64,000 bases of DNA from Caldinitratiruptor microaerophilus (GCF_025999835.1 NZ_AP025628.1:1302001-1366000), one strand, 5' to 3'. Positions 1 through 9,702 are shown, counted from the first letter of the stretch. The notes: generated by a model from the letters alone, not told the origin. A program made the numbers and translations.

Positions 1-574
1 GCCCGGGGTTGCCGGGGTGGCCCATGGAGGTCGAGAGGTCCGTCGGGCCGATGAACATCGCGTCGATGCCGGGGACAGTGAGCAGGTCGTCGAGATTCCG
101 GAGGGCCTCCACGGTCTCCACGTGCGTGACGACCGCCGTCCCGGCGTTACTCCGCTCGATGTGCTCCAGCCCGCCGAAGAATCCCCAGCCCGCCGCCCGG
201 GTGGAGTTCGCCACCCCGCGGATGCCCTCGGGCGGGTACTTGGCCGAGCGCACGGCGAGCTCCGCGGTGGCACGGTCGTTCACCTGCGGGACCTGCACGG
301 CCGACGCGCCGATGTCCAGCGTCCGGAGGATCTCCTGCGTGTTGGCGGAGGAGACCCGCACCACCGGCACCACGCCGGCCGCGCGGGCGGCACGGATCAG
401 GTTCTCCGTCGTCTCGATGCCGGCAGGCCCGTGCTCGTTGTCGAGGATGACGAAGTCGAACCCCGCGAACCCGGCCATCTCGACGAGGGCGGGATGCGGG
501 ATGCTCACGAAGAGGCCGACCAGGGTCCGCCCCTCGCGCAGCCACTCCTTCAGGCGGGTGTCGATGACCGCCAC
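1..574 (-). CDS. HpcH/HpaI-family aldolase (partial, 3' end off window)
   Basis: Predicted class II pyruvate (2-oxo-3-deoxy-acid type) aldolase that cleaves a hydroxy-oxo-acid to pyruvate plus an aldehyde. The translation has the family blocks LVGLFVSIPHP, FVILDNEHGP, the GIRGVANSTRA stretch and IDAMFIGPTDLS; about 191 residues are present of a usual 250 or so, the rest lying left of the window. The GTG start at 574 is chosen because GAGGAGG sits 7 bases upstream, only 13 bases after the dehydrogenase stop, so the two are co-transcribed. Placement behind an Ldh2 dehydrogenase and sugar and TRAP importers suggests catabolism of an imported sugar acid or hydroxy acid; the substrate is not readable from sequence. 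Confidence 0.88.
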   Translation of the reverse strand, partial: MAVIDTRLKEWLREGRTLVGLFVSIPHPALVEMAGFAGFDFVILDNEHGPAGIETTENLIRAARAAGVVPVVRVSSANTQEILRTLDIGASAVQVPQVNDRATAELAVRSAKYPPEGIRGVANSTRAAGWGFFGGLEHIERSNAGTAVVTHVETVEALRNLDDLLTVPGIDAMFIGPTDLSTSMGHPGNPG

Positions 575-587
575 CGGCAACGCCTCC

Positions 588-1664
588 TCACTCGTGCAGC
601 GGGGGCAGCGGGACGCCGTAGCGCCCGGCGAGCTCCCGGAACTCCTGCAGCACGCCGGGCCCGAGCGGGATGCCGAGCCGGCGCCGCTCCGCCTCCTGCT
701 CTGCCTCCACGTCCCCCGGCGCCCGCACCCGGTCGGTCCCCGGCGCAGGCGGCACCGCGCGCACCTCGCGCACGAGCCGGTCGACCCGCGCCCGGTACTC
801 CTCTTCCGGCAGGAACAGGTCGGGGCGCAGCGCCAGGAAGAAGTGGCCGAGCTGCTGGGGCTCGGTGAGCCGCTCGTACATTCTTGGCAGGTGCGGCCCA
901 AAGGGAGCGCCGGAGAGGATGCCCGCCAGGAGCTCGACCACCATGGCGAGCCCGTAGCCCTTCACCCCGCCGGCCGGGAGCACCATGCCCTCCTGGGCCG
1001 CCCGCGGGTCCGTGGTGGGGACGCCCTGCCTGTCGGTGGCCCATCCCGGGGGGATCTCCGGCCAGCCCTCCCGGACGGCCCGGAAGATCTTGCCCCGGGC
1101 GACCTGGCTGGTGGCCATGTCCAGCACCACAGGCCCCTCCTCGCCCGCCGGGAACGCCCACGAGAGCGGGTTGGTGCCGAAGAAGGGCTGCGAGCCGCCC
1201 CAGGGCGGCATGCTGGCCGGGGCATGGGTGGCGGCGAAGCCGATCAGCCCGGCCGCGGCCATCCGCAGCGTGAAGTAGGCCAGCGCGCCGCAGTGGGTGG
1301 AGTTGCGGACCACCACGACCCCGACCCCGGCCTCGCGGGCCTTGCGGATCGCCAGGTCCGCCGCCCGGACGGCGACCACCTGGCCGAAGCCGTGCTGCCC
1401 GTCGAGCAGGGCGCTCACGGGGGTCTCCTGCAGCACCCGCACCTCGGTGCGGCGGGCGACCAGCCCCGCCTCGAGCCGCTGCAGGTAGATGCCGAGGCGG
1501 CTCGTGCCGTGGGTGTCCACGCCCCGGAGGTCGGCGGCCACGAGCTGGCGGGCGACCTCGGCGGCGTCAGCGGGGTCCACCCCGGCCTTCTGCAAGAGCG
1601 CGGCCGCCCACGCCTCCAGCCGGGCGGCCTCGATGCGGGGAACAGCCTGCGGAGAGGTTTCCAT
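588..1664 (-). CDS. Ldh2/malate-lactate dehydrogenase family oxidoreductase
   Basis: NAD(P)-dependent 2-hydroxyacid dehydrogenase of the Ldh2 family (malate, L-lactate, ureidoglycolate or 2,3-diketogulonate types), 358 residues, normal length. Visible family signatures are DTHGTSRLGIYLQRL near residue 50, the RNSTHCGALAYF segment around residue 120 with the conserved His, GTNPLSWAFP, and GVKGYGLAMVVELLAGILSGA near residue 225. It lies between the ABC permease and the aldolase on the same strand. Probably oxidises a hydroxy acid that feeds the aldolase; exact substrate unknown. ATG start with GAGGAG some 12 bases upstream, slightly far. Confidence 0.88.
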   Translation of the reverse strand: METSPQAVPRIEAARLEAWAAALLQKAGVDPADAAEVARQLVAADLRGVDTHGTSRLGIYLQRLEAGLVARRTEVRVLQETPVSALLDGQHGFGQVVAVRAADLAIRKAREAGVGVVVVRNSTHCGALAYFTLRMAAAGLIGFAATHAPASMPPWGGSQPFFGTNPLSWAFPAGEEGPVVLDMATSQVARGKIFRAVREGWPEIPPGWATDRQGVPTTDPRAAQEGMVLPAGGVKGYGLAMVVELLAGILSGAPFGPHLPRMYERLTEPQQLGHFFLALRPDLFLPEEEYRARVDRLVREVRAVPPAPGTDRVRAPGDVEAEQEAERRRLGIPLGPGVLQEFRELAGRYGVPLPPLHE

Positions 1665-1704
1665 GCGCCGTCTCTCATCTCCTCCTGCGGCGTGACTTCT
1701 GGAG

Positions 1705-2532
1705 TTACCCTTTCACCGCGCCGGCCGTGAGCCCTGCTACCACGTACTTCTGGAGGTAAATGTAGAGCACGACCACGGGGATCGTGCCGAGCACGGCGGC
1801 GGCCATCAGCTCGCCCCAGAGGTACACGTCGCCCAGGATGAGGTTCGTCAGTCCCACCGTGAGCGGGTGGGTGCGGGTGTCCGAGATGAAGACGAGGGCG
1901 TACAGGAACTCGTTCCAGGAGTTCGTGAAGGCGAACAGGGCGGCGGCGACCAGCCCGGGCTTGGAAAGCGGCAGCACCACCCGCGTGAGGGCTTGCCAGC
2001 GGGTGGCGCCATCGATCAGGGCCGCTTCCTCCAGCTCGGCCGGGATCGACCGGAAGAAGCCGACCAGGAGCCAGGTGCTGAGGGGGACCGTGAAGCTCGG
2101 GTAGGCGGCGATCAGCCCCGCGAGGGAATTGGAGAGCCCCAGGTCCTTGATCACGCGGTACAGGGGGATGAAGAGGATGGTGGGCGGCACGAGGTAGGCG
2201 ACCAGCACGCTGAAGGCGACGAAGTGGCGCCCCAGGAACCGGAGCCGGGCCAGGGCGTAGGCACCGACGGTCCCCACCGCCGTGGCGATGAGCGTGCTCG
2301 TCAGCGCCACGATGAAGCTGTTCTTGAACCAGGTCAGGAAGGGGAAGTTCCGCACCAGGTTGACGTAGTTGTCGAGCACGAAGGGCTCCGGCCAGAACAT
2401 CGCGTTCAGGTTGCCGATCTGGGCCCGGGTCTTGAAGGACGTCACGACCATCCAGTAGATCGGGAACCCGACCACCAGCACGAGCGCCGCCAGGGAGACG
2501 TAGGCCAACCACCGCCCGCGCTGACCCGCCAT
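1705..2532 (-). CDS. Carbohydrate ABC transporter permease, MalG type
   Basis: Inner-membrane permease of a CUT1 sugar importer, 275 residues with about six hydrophobic segments. The cytoplasmic EAA loop (EAALIDGATRWQAL) that contacts the ATPase is present near residue 185. The start is fixed by TAATG overlap with the stop of the upstream MalF-type gene and by GGGAGGTGGGGG just before it. No ATPase gene (MsmK/MalK type) is seen in the window, so the importer must borrow one encoded elsewhere, as is common for CUT1 systems in Firmicutes. Confidence 0.92.
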   Translation of the reverse strand: MAGQRGRWLAYVSLAALVLVVGFPIYWMVVTSFKTRAQIGNLNAMFWPEPFVLDNYVNLVRNFPFLTWFKNSFIVALTSTLIATAVGTVGAYALARLRFLGRHFVAFSVLVAYLVPPTILFIPLYRVIKDLGLSNSLAGLIAAYPSFTVPLSTWLLVGFFRSIPAELEEAALIDGATRWQALTRVVLPLSKPGLVAAALFAFTNSWNEFLYALVFISDTRTHPLTVGLTNLILGDVYLWGELMAAAVLGTIPVVVLYIYLQKYVVAGLTAGAVKG

Positions 2533-3464
2533 TAGGCCCCCACCTCCCGCTGCGTGTACCGGGTGAAGAGGAAGATGAGGAGGGCCATCAGCGGCATCGC
2601 GAAGATCGACACCGCCGTGCCCTTCCCGAGGTTGAGCCCGTCGATGGCGATCTCGTACGTGAGGGTGCCGACGATGTGCGTGGCGCCGCCGGGCCCGCCC
2701 CGGGTCAGGATGTAGACGGCCTGGAAGTCGTTGAAAGTCCAGATGGTGGACAGGAGCGTCGCCACGATCGCCACGTACTTGATGCCCGGCAGCGTGATGT
2801 GCCAGAACTGGCGGAAGCGGCTCGCCCCGTCGACGGCGGCGGCTTCGTACAGCTCGTGGGGGATGGTCTGCAGGCCCGCCAGGATGGTCACGCCGAAGAA
2901 GGGGAAGCCCCGCCAGACGTTCGCCGCGATGATCGAGGCCATCGCCGTCTTCGGGTTGGCGAGCCACCCGATCGGCTGGGACAGGATGCCTGCATGAACC
3001 AGGATGTAGTTGATGACCCCGAGGAGCCCGTCGAACATCCACAGGAAGTTCAGCGAACTCACCACGGTGGGCGTCACCCAGGGGATCAGGAGGAATCCGG
3101 TCCAGAAGTTCTTCGCCCGGATCCCGGCGTTGAGCGTGAGGGCCATCACGAGCCCGATCACCAGCTTGAGCGCCACCGCCACGGTGGTGAATACCACCGT
3201 GTTCCAGAGGGCCCGGCGGAAGAACGGGTCGTGCCAGAGCTCGACGTAGTTCTGCAGCCCGATGAACACCGGCCGGTAGCCGATGAGCTTCTGCGTCATG
3301 CTCAGGTAGATCGCCAGGACGCCGGGGTAGGCGATGAGCCCGAACACCGAGACGACCACCGGCGCGATGAACAGGAAGCCGAGGAGCCAGTCCCGGCCCA
3401 GGATTCGGGCCGCGCGGCTGGTCCGGCCGGCCGGCCGGGTCGCGGCGATGGGTACGTCCGCCAT
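2532..3464 (-). CDS. Carbohydrate ABC transporter permease, MalF type
   Basis: Partner permease of the CUT1 sugar importer, about 310 residues. It has hydrophobic segments starting with WLLGFLFIAPVVVSVFGLI and an EAA loop (YEAAAVDGASRFRQFW). I choose the ATG at 3464 (protein begins MADVPIAAT); an in-frame GTG at 3515 would add a Pro-rich tail unlike the family. The stop overlaps the MalG-type start by one base, so the pair is translationally coupled. Confidence 0.9.
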   Translation of the reverse strand: MADVPIAATRPAGRTSRAARILGRDWLLGFLFIAPVVVSVFGLIAYPGVLAIYLSMTQKLIGYRPVFIGLQNYVELWHDPFFRRALWNTVVFTTVAVALKLVIGLVMALTLNAGIRAKNFWTGFLLIPWVTPTVVSSLNFLWMFDGLLGVINYILVHAGILSQPIGWLANPKTAMASIIAANVWRGFPFFGVTILAGLQTIPHELYEAAAVDGASRFRQFWHITLPGIKYVAIVATLLSTIWTFNDFQAVYILTRGGPGGATHIVGTLTYEIAIDGLNLGKGTAVSIFAMPLMALLIFLFTRYTQREVGA

Positions 3465-3537
3465 GAGGGCCTGATCCCCCCTGATCTGGAGGTGGGGCGG
3501 GGCCCCGGGGACCACCCGGGGGCACCGCCCCTGCCGG

Positions 3538-4965
3538 TTATCCGACGGCCTTGTAGATGCTTTCGATCTTGCGCTTCGCCGCCTGGATGGCCTGGTCGAT
3601 GGGCGTGCCCTGCAGGACGGAGGACGCCATGTCGGTGAGGACGTGCTGGGCCCGGACCTCGGCCGCCGCGGCGGTGATGGGCCCCGGGTAGCCGGGCAGC
3701 CGGGCGTACATGCCGTTCTGCATGATCGCCTCGAAGTTCGGGTCGGTCTTCCAGTACGGGTCCTCCGCGTGGAGCTTGTAGAGCGGCGCGGCCTGGCCGA
3801 TCGAGTTGGTCATGTACTCCTTCCACTGCTCGGGCGACATGATGTACTCGATCAGGTCCTTGCAGAGGTCCGGGTGCTGGGTCTTCTTGAAGATGCCGAA
3901 GTTCCAGCTGTTGTCGGCGGTGAAGTTGCCCTTGGGGCCAGCCGGGGTGACGGAGAGCCGCGTCTTGCCCGCCAGTTCGTGCTTCTGCGAGACCAGGGCG
4001 TAGTAGATGGAGGCTCCGTTGTTCGTCATGGCGATCTTGCCGGCGAGCCACGCCTCGTTGTTGTTCGCGTCGGTCCAGCCCGCGGCGCCGGGGGGCTCCA
4101 CCTGGTGCTTCAGGAACAGGTCCACGGCGTACTGTAGCGCCTGACGGGTCTCGGGGGTGTCGAACGTGAGGGTCTTCCCGTCCTCCTTCACCCAGCTCGC
4201 GCCGTGACTCCACATGATCGCCATCATGAAGTCGTCGCCGTCGAAGGAGCGGTTGAGCGTCTGTCCGAAGCCGTAGATCCCCTTGGCCGGGTCCTGGACC
4301 TTCTTGGCGACCTCGACCACCTCGTCCCAGGTCTTCGGGGGCTGGAGGTTCTTCTCTGCCAGCAGGTCCTGACGGTAGTAGAACATCGACAACATGGAGT
4401 ACCGCGGGACAGCCCAGTACTTGCCGTCGAACTTCACCATCAGGTTCACGCGCTCGTCGCTGGTGAAGCCCTTGTTCTTCTCCAGGACCCGGGCGAGCAC
4501 GTCGTCGACCTCGAGGAGCTGTCCCATGCCCTTGTAGCGGACCGGGGCGACGGCGTCGAGCTCGCCGAGGTCGGGCGGGTTGCCGGCCTCGATGGCCGCC
4601 GCGTACTTCGTGAAGATGTCGTTGAACGTCGAGAACTCGATCTCCACGTCGACGTTCTTCTTCTCGGCCCACGTCCGGATCTGCTTCTCCAGGATCTCGT
4701 TGCCCTTGGTGACGAAGCTCTTGAAGAGCCAGATCCGCAGCTTGGGCTTCGCCAGCCCGGTCACGGCCGGGGCCGATCCCGCCGCGGCGCCGGTGGCCGC
4801 CCCCGATGCCGCCCCGCCGCCCCCGGCCGGGGCCGGGGACGGCTTCGAGCACGCCGACAGGAGCGCCCCGAGGCCGCCTGTGGCGAGCCCCGCCGCGGCG
4901 ATGCCCGCGGCCTTCAGAATCTGCCGTCGACTGAGACCTTTCGGCTCACGAGACTTCCCTGACAC
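3538..4965 (-). CDS. Sugar ABC transporter substrate-binding lipoprotein with Tat-like signal
   Basis: Extracytoplasmic solute-binding protein (family 1) of the CUT1 importer, 475 residues. The N-terminus carries a twin-arginine motif (SRRQILK, residues about 13-19), a hydrophobic stretch and a lipobox LSAC, so export by Tat followed by lipid anchoring is predicted; a TatA homologue is encoded at 40.9 kb. A Gly/Ala/Pro linker follows the cysteine, then a normal SBP fold with segments such as GYPGPITAAAAEV near the end. GTG start with GGGGG 10 bases upstream. The ligand cannot be assigned; sugars or polyols are usual for the family. Confidence 0.9.
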   Translation of the reverse strand: MSGKSREPKGLSRRQILKAAGIAAAGLATGGLGALLSACSKPSPAPAGGGGAASGAATGAAAGSAPAVTGLAKPKLRIWLFKSFVTKGNEILEKQIRTWAEKKNVDVEIEFSTFNDIFTKYAAAIEAGNPPDLGELDAVAPVRYKGMGQLLEVDDVLARVLEKNKGFTSDERVNLMVKFDGKYWAVPRYSMLSMFYYRQDLLAEKNLQPPKTWDEVVEVAKKVQDPAKGIYGFGQTLNRSFDGDDFMMAIMWSHGASWVKEDGKTLTFDTPETRQALQYAVDLFLKHQVEPPGAAGWTDANNNEAWLAGKIAMTNNGASIYYALVSQKHELAGKTRLSVTPAGPKGNFTADNSWNFGIFKKTQHPDLCKDLIEYIMSPEQWKEYMTNSIGQAAPLYKLHAEDPYWKTDPNFEAIMQNGMYARLPGYPGPITAAAAEVRAQHVLTDMASSVLQGTPIDQAIQAAKRKIESIYKAVG

Positions 4966-4990
4966 GGTGGATGACCCCCTTCTGGTTGGT

Positions 4991-6652
4991 TCATTCCCTC
5001 GCCGAGAGGCGTTCGGGCCGGGTGATGAGCTCCATCACGGCCGGGCCTCCGGCGGCGAGCGCCCGCCGGAGGGCAGCGGGGAAGTCGCGGTTGCGCTCGA
5101 CCCGCTCCCCGTGGGCCCCCATGGCCCGGGCGAGGTCGGCGAAGCCGGGGTCGCCGAGCGCCCAGCCGATGGGCCGCCCGGGGTAGCGCCGCTCCTGGTG
5201 CATGCGCATCGTCCCGTACATGCCGTTGTGGAAGACGATGCTGACCACGGGCACCCGGTGCCGGACGGCCGTCTCGAGTTCGTTCGCCGTCATGAGGAAG
5301 CCGCCGTCGCCGGCGAGGCAGACCACGGGCCGCCCCGGGGTCGCCATCGCCACCCCGATGGCGGCCGGCAGCCCGTAGCCCATCGCCCCGGAGATGGGGC
5401 CGAAGTGGGTGCCCGGCCGGCGGAACCGGTAGAACCGGGCGGGCCAGCCTGAGAAGTTGCCGGCGTCGGTGACGATCGCTGCCTCGGGCGGGAGGATCGC
5501 CTGCAGGTCGTGCATGACGCCCTCGGGGTCGACGGGCTCGCTCTCTGCCATCGGCCGGGGGGCGGTGATCCGCTCGTACACGGCCCGCAAGGCCCCTGCC
5601 GCCTCGCGCCGGTGCCGGTGGCGGTCGCTCCCGGGGAAGTCCGACGCGCGCACGGCCTCCAGGAGGTCACCGAGCGCCATGCCGGCGTCGGCCACGATCC
5701 CGACCTCGACGTCGCAGACGGCCCCGATCACCTCGGGAGCGATGTCGACCTGGATCACCCGGGTTTCCGGCGCCGGCAGGGTGTAGCCCTGGGTGGTGAA
5801 CTCGGTGAGGCGGCTGCCGACCACCAGGAGCACGTCGCGGCTGCGGACGAAGTCGACGATCTCCGGCCGGGTCGCCATCCCGAGGCCGCCGAGGAAGAGC
5901 GGGTGGTCGTTGGGGAACACGTCGAAGCGGCGGAAGCCGGCGAACACCGGGGCAGCCAGGGCCTCGGCGAACTGCACCAGCACCGGCGTCGCGCCGGCCC
6001 GCAGGACGCCGCCGCCGGCCAGGATGCCCGGCCGCTCGGCATCGAGGAGGAGCCGGACCGCCGACTCGACCTCGTCCGGGGCCGGCCGGGGCCGGGGGCG
6101 GGGCGGGGGTGCCGGCGGCCGGAAGTCGACCTCGCGGTCCAGGACGTCCTCCGGCAGCGCCACCACGACCGGGCCGGGACGGCCGGCGGTCGCCACCCGG
6201 AACGCCTGGGCCACCAGTTCCGGCACCCGGGCGGGGTGCTCGACCTGCACCGCCCACTTGGCGACCGGGCGGAAGAAGGCCGCCAGGTCGACCTCCTGGA
6301 ACGCCTCCCGGTGGAGGAAGCGCGTCGGCACCTGCCCGAGGAGCACCACGAGCGGGGTAGAATCCTGGCGGGCCGTGTGAACGCCGATGGCCAGGTTCCC
6401 GGCTCCGACCCCGCGGGTCGCCATCGCCACGCCGGCCCGGCCGGAGGCCTTGGCGTACCCCTCCGCGCAGAAGACCGACCCGCCCTCGTGGCGGTTGAGC
6501 ACGAGCTGGACGTCGGGCATGTCGTAGAAGGCGTCGATGACCGGCAGGTAGCTCTCGCCCGGGACGCAGAAGACGTGCGTGACCCCGTGCCGGCGGATGA
6601 TCTCGGCCACCGCCCTGCCGGCCGTCATCACGGGTGACAAGCGCAAATCCAC
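4991..6652 (-). CDS. Thiamine-pyrophosphate-dependent enzyme, acetolactate-synthase-like
   Basis: TPP enzyme of the acetohydroxyacid synthase/benzoylformate decarboxylase superfamily, 553 residues, about the normal length. The activating glutamate lies in LNRHEGGSVFCAEGYA near residue 55; the TPP/Mg motif begins at GDGGFLMTANELET near residue 450 and ends at the VFHN asparagine. It is not obviously IlvB: there is no small subunit gene and it sits within a transport/catabolic locus, so a specialised lyase or decarboxylase acting on the imported acid is more likely. The GTG at 6652 is annotated; an ATG at 6628 (MTAGRAVAEII) is an equally good start. Confidence 0.85.
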   Translation of the reverse strand: MDLRLSPVMTAGRAVAEIIRRHGVTHVFCVPGESYLPVIDAFYDMPDVQLVLNRHEGGSVFCAEGYAKASGRAGVAMATRGVGAGNLAIGVHTARQDSTPLVVLLGQVPTRFLHREAFQEVDLAAFFRPVAKWAVQVEHPARVPELVAQAFRVATAGRPGPVVVALPEDVLDREVDFRPPAPPPRPRPRPAPDEVESAVRLLLDAERPGILAGGGVLRAGATPVLVQFAEALAAPVFAGFRRFDVFPNDHPLFLGGLGMATRPEIVDFVRSRDVLLVVGSRLTEFTTQGYTLPAPETRVIQVDIAPEVIGAVCDVEVGIVADAGMALGDLLEAVRASDFPGSDRHRHRREAAGALRAVYERITAPRPMAESEPVDPEGVMHDLQAILPPEAAIVTDAGNFSGWPARFYRFRRPGTHFGPISGAMGYGLPAAIGVAMATPGRPVVCLAGDGGFLMTANELETAVRHRVPVVSIVFHNGMYGTMRMHQERRYPGRPIGWALGDPGFADLARAMGAHGERVERNRDFPAALRRALAAGGPAVMELITRPERLSARE

Positions 6653-6683
6653 CCCCGCATGCGGTGTCGTTGCGGCGCTCCGG

Positions 6684-8597
6684 CTACGCCCCCTGGGCGG
6701 GCCGGCCGCCCGCCGGCGCGGGGACCGCGGCTGGCCGGCGGCCGGTCAGCCGCTGAAGGAGCACCGCGCCCAGGAGCAACCCGAAGCCCACGGCGTCGGT
6801 GACCAGTCCCTGGTCGATCAGGAGGAACGCGGCTGCACCCAGGAGCACGCGCTCCAGCCAGGTGGCGGGGCGGAAGAGGTAGCCCCGCAGCGCCGCCGCC
6901 AGGGCGACGGAGCCCGTCGTCGCGGTCACCAGGGCCCACGCGATCTGGCCCGGAGAGCCCAGGAAGAGCAAGGCGGGACCGAACACGAACATGTACGGGA
7001 CGATGAACCCGGCCGCCCCGACCTTGACGGCTTCGATGCCCGCATCCCAGAAACGGGCCTTGCCGATCCCGGCCGCCGCGTACACGGCCAGGGCGACGGG
7101 CGGGGTGATGGCCGAGATCGCCGCGAAGTAGATGACGAACAGGTGCGCGGCGACGGGGTGCACCCCCATCTTCACCAGGGCCGGGATGAGGAGGGCCGCC
7201 TGGACGATGTACGCGGGGGTCGTCGGCATGCCCATGCCGAGGATGAGGCCGGCGACCATCGTCAGCACCAGCGCCGGCAGGAGGTGCTGCCCGGCGATCC
7301 CGAGCACCAGCGAGGTGAAGCGCAGCCCGAGCCCGGTGAGGGCGATGACCCCGATGATGATGCCCGCCGCCGCGCACGTCGCCGCCACGGCCAGCGTGTT
7401 GCGGGCGCCGCTCTCCAGGGCCTCCAGGATGCTCCGGACCCCCATCCGGGTGTCCCGCCGCAGCCAGCTCAGGACGAGCACGGAGGCGGTCGCCCACAGC
7501 GCCGCGTAGGTGGCGGTGAAGCCGGCGACCATCAGCGCCAGGATGAGGATGACGGGCAGGAAGAGGTGCCCGCGGCTCAGGATGACGTCGCGAAGCCGGG
7601 GCACCTCTTCCCTCGGCACGCCCTTGAGGTCGGAGCGCAGCGCCTCGAAGTGGATCGAGAAGAAGAGCGCCACGTAGTAGAGGAGCGCCGGGATCAGCGC
7701 GTGCTTCGCCACCTGGATGTACGGGATGCCGAGGAACTCGGCCATCACGAAGGCCGCCGCCCCCATGACCGGCGGCATGATCTGCCCGCCGGTCGACGCC
7801 GTCGCCTCCACCGCGGCCGCAAACGGGGGCCGGAACCCCGCCCGTTTCATGAGCGGGATGGTGAGCCAGCCGTCGACCATCACGTTGGCCACGGCGCTGC
7901 CGGAGATCGTGCCGAAAAGGCTCGACGACACCACCGACACCTTGCCCGGGCCGCCCCGGCTGCCGCCCGTGATCGCCGTCGCGAAGTCCGTGAAGAACTG
8001 CCCGACGCCGGACTTGTCCAGGAACGCCCCGAACACCACGAACACGATCACGTACGTGGCGCTGACGCCCAGCGGGATGCCGAAGATGCCTTCGGTCGTG
8101 AGGTACAGCTGGTCGAGGAGGATCTCGACGCTGAACCCCGGGTGCTTCAGGATGCCCGGCAGGTAGGGGCCGGTGAGGGCGTAGAGCAGGAACACGGCGG
8201 CGGTGACCGGCAGGACGAGCCCGGTGGTTCGCCGGGCGGCCTCGAGGACCACCAGGACCAGGATGGCGCCGAAGACCTTGTCGCCCAGCCGGAGGGGATC
8301 GACGTAGTAGATCCGGTTGACCACGTACTCGTAGTTCACGAAGAGGTAGCCGATCGAGGCGATGCTCAGGACCAGGAGGCCCAGGTCGGCGGCCCACCCC
8401 CACCAGCGGCCCTGCTCCCGGGCCCGCGCCGGAAAGGTGAGGAAGATGAGCGCCAGGCTGAACAGCAGGTGCGTCCCCCGCAGGATGATGGCCTCCGGCG
8501 TGCCGGTGGCCACCACGTACAGGTGGTACGCCGCCATGACGATGGCCACGACGCTGGTGATGCGCCTCACGACGGCTGCGGCCCGCTCCAATCGCAA
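6684..8597 (-). CDS. TRAP transporter fused permease (DctQ-DctM, TAXI type)
   Basis: Membrane subunit of a TAXI-type TRAP transporter in which small (4TM) and large (12TM) subunits are fused; 637 residues with hydrophobic segments throughout. Segments such as GVSATYVIVFVVFGAFLDKSG, GTISGSAVANVMVDGW and GGQIMPPVMGAAAFVMAEF are typical of the fused family. TTG start (position 8597) after a GGGGGG run. It follows its binding protein gene by 46 bases. Drives uptake of organic acids using a Na+ or H+ gradient; together with the ABC importer the locus has two unrelated uptake systems. Confidence 0.93.
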   Translation of the reverse strand: MRLERAAAVVRRITSVVAIVMAAYHLYVVATGTPEAIILRGTHLLFSLALIFLTFPARAREQGRWWGWAADLGLLVLSIASIGYLFVNYEYVVNRIYYVDPLRLGDKVFGAILVLVVLEAARRTTGLVLPVTAAVFLLYALTGPYLPGILKHPGFSVEILLDQLYLTTEGIFGIPLGVSATYVIVFVVFGAFLDKSGVGQFFTDFATAITGGSRGGPGKVSVVSSSLFGTISGSAVANVMVDGWLTIPLMKRAGFRPPFAAAVEATASTGGQIMPPVMGAAAFVMAEFLGIPYIQVAKHALIPALLYYVALFFSIHFEALRSDLKGVPREEVPRLRDVILSRGHLFLPVILILALMVAGFTATYAALWATASVLVLSWLRRDTRMGVRSILEALESGARNTLAVAATCAAAGIIIGVIALTGLGLRFTSLVLGIAGQHLLPALVLTMVAGLILGMGMPTTPAYIVQAALLIPALVKMGVHPVAAHLFVIYFAAISAITPPVALAVYAAAGIGKARFWDAGIEAVKVGAAGFIVPYMFVFGPALLFLGSPGQIAWALVTATTGSVALAAALRGYLFRPATWLERVLLGAAAFLLIDQGLVTDAVGFGLLLGAVLLQRLTGRRPAAVPAPAGGRPAQGA

Positions 8598-8643
8598 CGC
8601 CCCCCGGCTGCCCTTTCTCCCCGGTGACCGGCAGCGCCGCCGG

Positions 8644-9702
8644 CTACTTCTTCAGCACCTCGTCGAAGAACCGCTTCGCCCCGGGGTGGAAGGGCACCCC
8701 GACGTCGACCGCCATCTTCTCCGGCGTCATCCCCTTGATCGCGCTGGCGATGGCGGCCAGCTGGTCCCGGTTGTCCACCACGAGCTTGGTGATCCGGTAG
8801 GCGAGATCCGCCGGGACCTTCTCGCTGGCGATGAGGTGAGTGTAGGTACCCACCGTGACCGCATCCTCGTCCTGACCCGGGTACGTCCCCTTGGGGATCA
8901 CGAGCTTCGCGTAGCCCTTGTTCTTCTGCCGGAGTGCGGCAAGCTTGTCGTCCGGAAGACTCAGGACCCGGATGGCGCGCCCGGTGGCGAGGTCCATCAC
9001 CGAGGAGGCCGGGATGGTGGTGATGAGCATGAAGGCGTCCGCCTGGCGGTTCTTGATGAGCTCGACAGCATCGGAGTAGCTGACGAAGTGGACCTTGGCC
9101 AGATCCTCGTATTTCAGGCCGTAAACCTCGAGGACCTCCCGCGTGATCTGCTCGCCCGTGTTGCCCTTGGGCTGGGTGGCGAGGCGCTTCCCCTTCAGGT
9201 CGGCGACGCTCTTGATGCCGGAGTCCGCCGGCACGATCATCTGGAAGTACTGGTTGTACAGTGTGACGAGGTTCAAGACGTCCTTGGTGGCCGTCTCGAA
9301 CGGCGGCCGCCCCTCGTACCCGTCAGCGGTGGAGTTCGCGTTGCCAAAGCCCAGGTCCGCCTTGCCCTCGTGGATCGCCTTGACGTTGGCGATGCCCGCC
9401 CCCGGCTGCACCGTGATGGTGACGCCCGGGATCTCCTTCTGCACCATCTCAGCGATGGCGCCGCCCAGCGGCGTCCAGGTCCCACCCTGCGGGCCCGTCA
9501 TCATGCGCAGCTGGGTCGGCGCCGCGGCGGCCTGCCCGCCGCCGGCGGAGCCCTGCGCCGGCGCCGCCCCGGCCTGGCTCCCCTGACCCGCACCGGACGG
9601 GGCCGCCGGCTGGGAGGCGCCGCCCCCGGCCCCGCCGCACCCTGCCAGGGCGACCAGGACCAGTGCCGTCAGGACACTCAGGATCACCCTCGTTCGTTTC
9701 AC
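8644..9702 (-). CDS. TAXI-family TRAP transporter solute-binding lipoprotein
   Basis: Extracytoplasmic solute receptor for the adjacent TRAP permease, 352 residues. A signal peptide ending in a lipobox (ALAGC, Cys near residue 22) is followed by a low-complexity Gly/Ala/Gln/Pro linker of about 45 residues, then the TAXI core with MTGPQGGTWTPLGGAIAEM and GFGNANSTADGYEG. Its GTG start overlaps the stop of the FadR-type regulator as GTGA, and GGGGAGGAG precedes it, so the regulator and transporter form one transcript. Confidence 0.92.
   Translation of the reverse strand: MKRTRVILSVLTALVLVALAGCGGAGGGASQPAAPSGAGQGSQAGAAPAQGSAGGGQAAAAPTQLRMMTGPQGGTWTPLGGAIAEMVQKEIPGVTITVQPGAGIANVKAIHEGKADLGFGNANSTADGYEGRPPFETATKDVLNLVTLYNQYFQMIVPADSGIKSVADLKGKRLATQPKGNTGEQITREVLEVYGLKYEDLAKVHFVSYSDAVELIKNRQADAFMLITTIPASSVMDLATGRAIRVLSLPDDKLAALRQKNKGYAKLVIPKGTYPGQDEDAVTVGTYTHLIASEKVPADLAYRITKLVVDNRDQLAAIASAIKGMTPEKMAVDVGVPFHPGAKRFFDEVLKK

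Noticed and set aside
4991-6652. Calling the TPP enzyme IlvB (acetolactate synthase)
   Set aside because: No regulatory subunit gene is present and the context is catabolic transport; the family is too broad for a symbol.
6579-8627. Long plus-strand frame across the TRAP permease
   Set aside because: Mostly charged, low-complexity shadow; the TRAP fused permease on the minus strand is clear.
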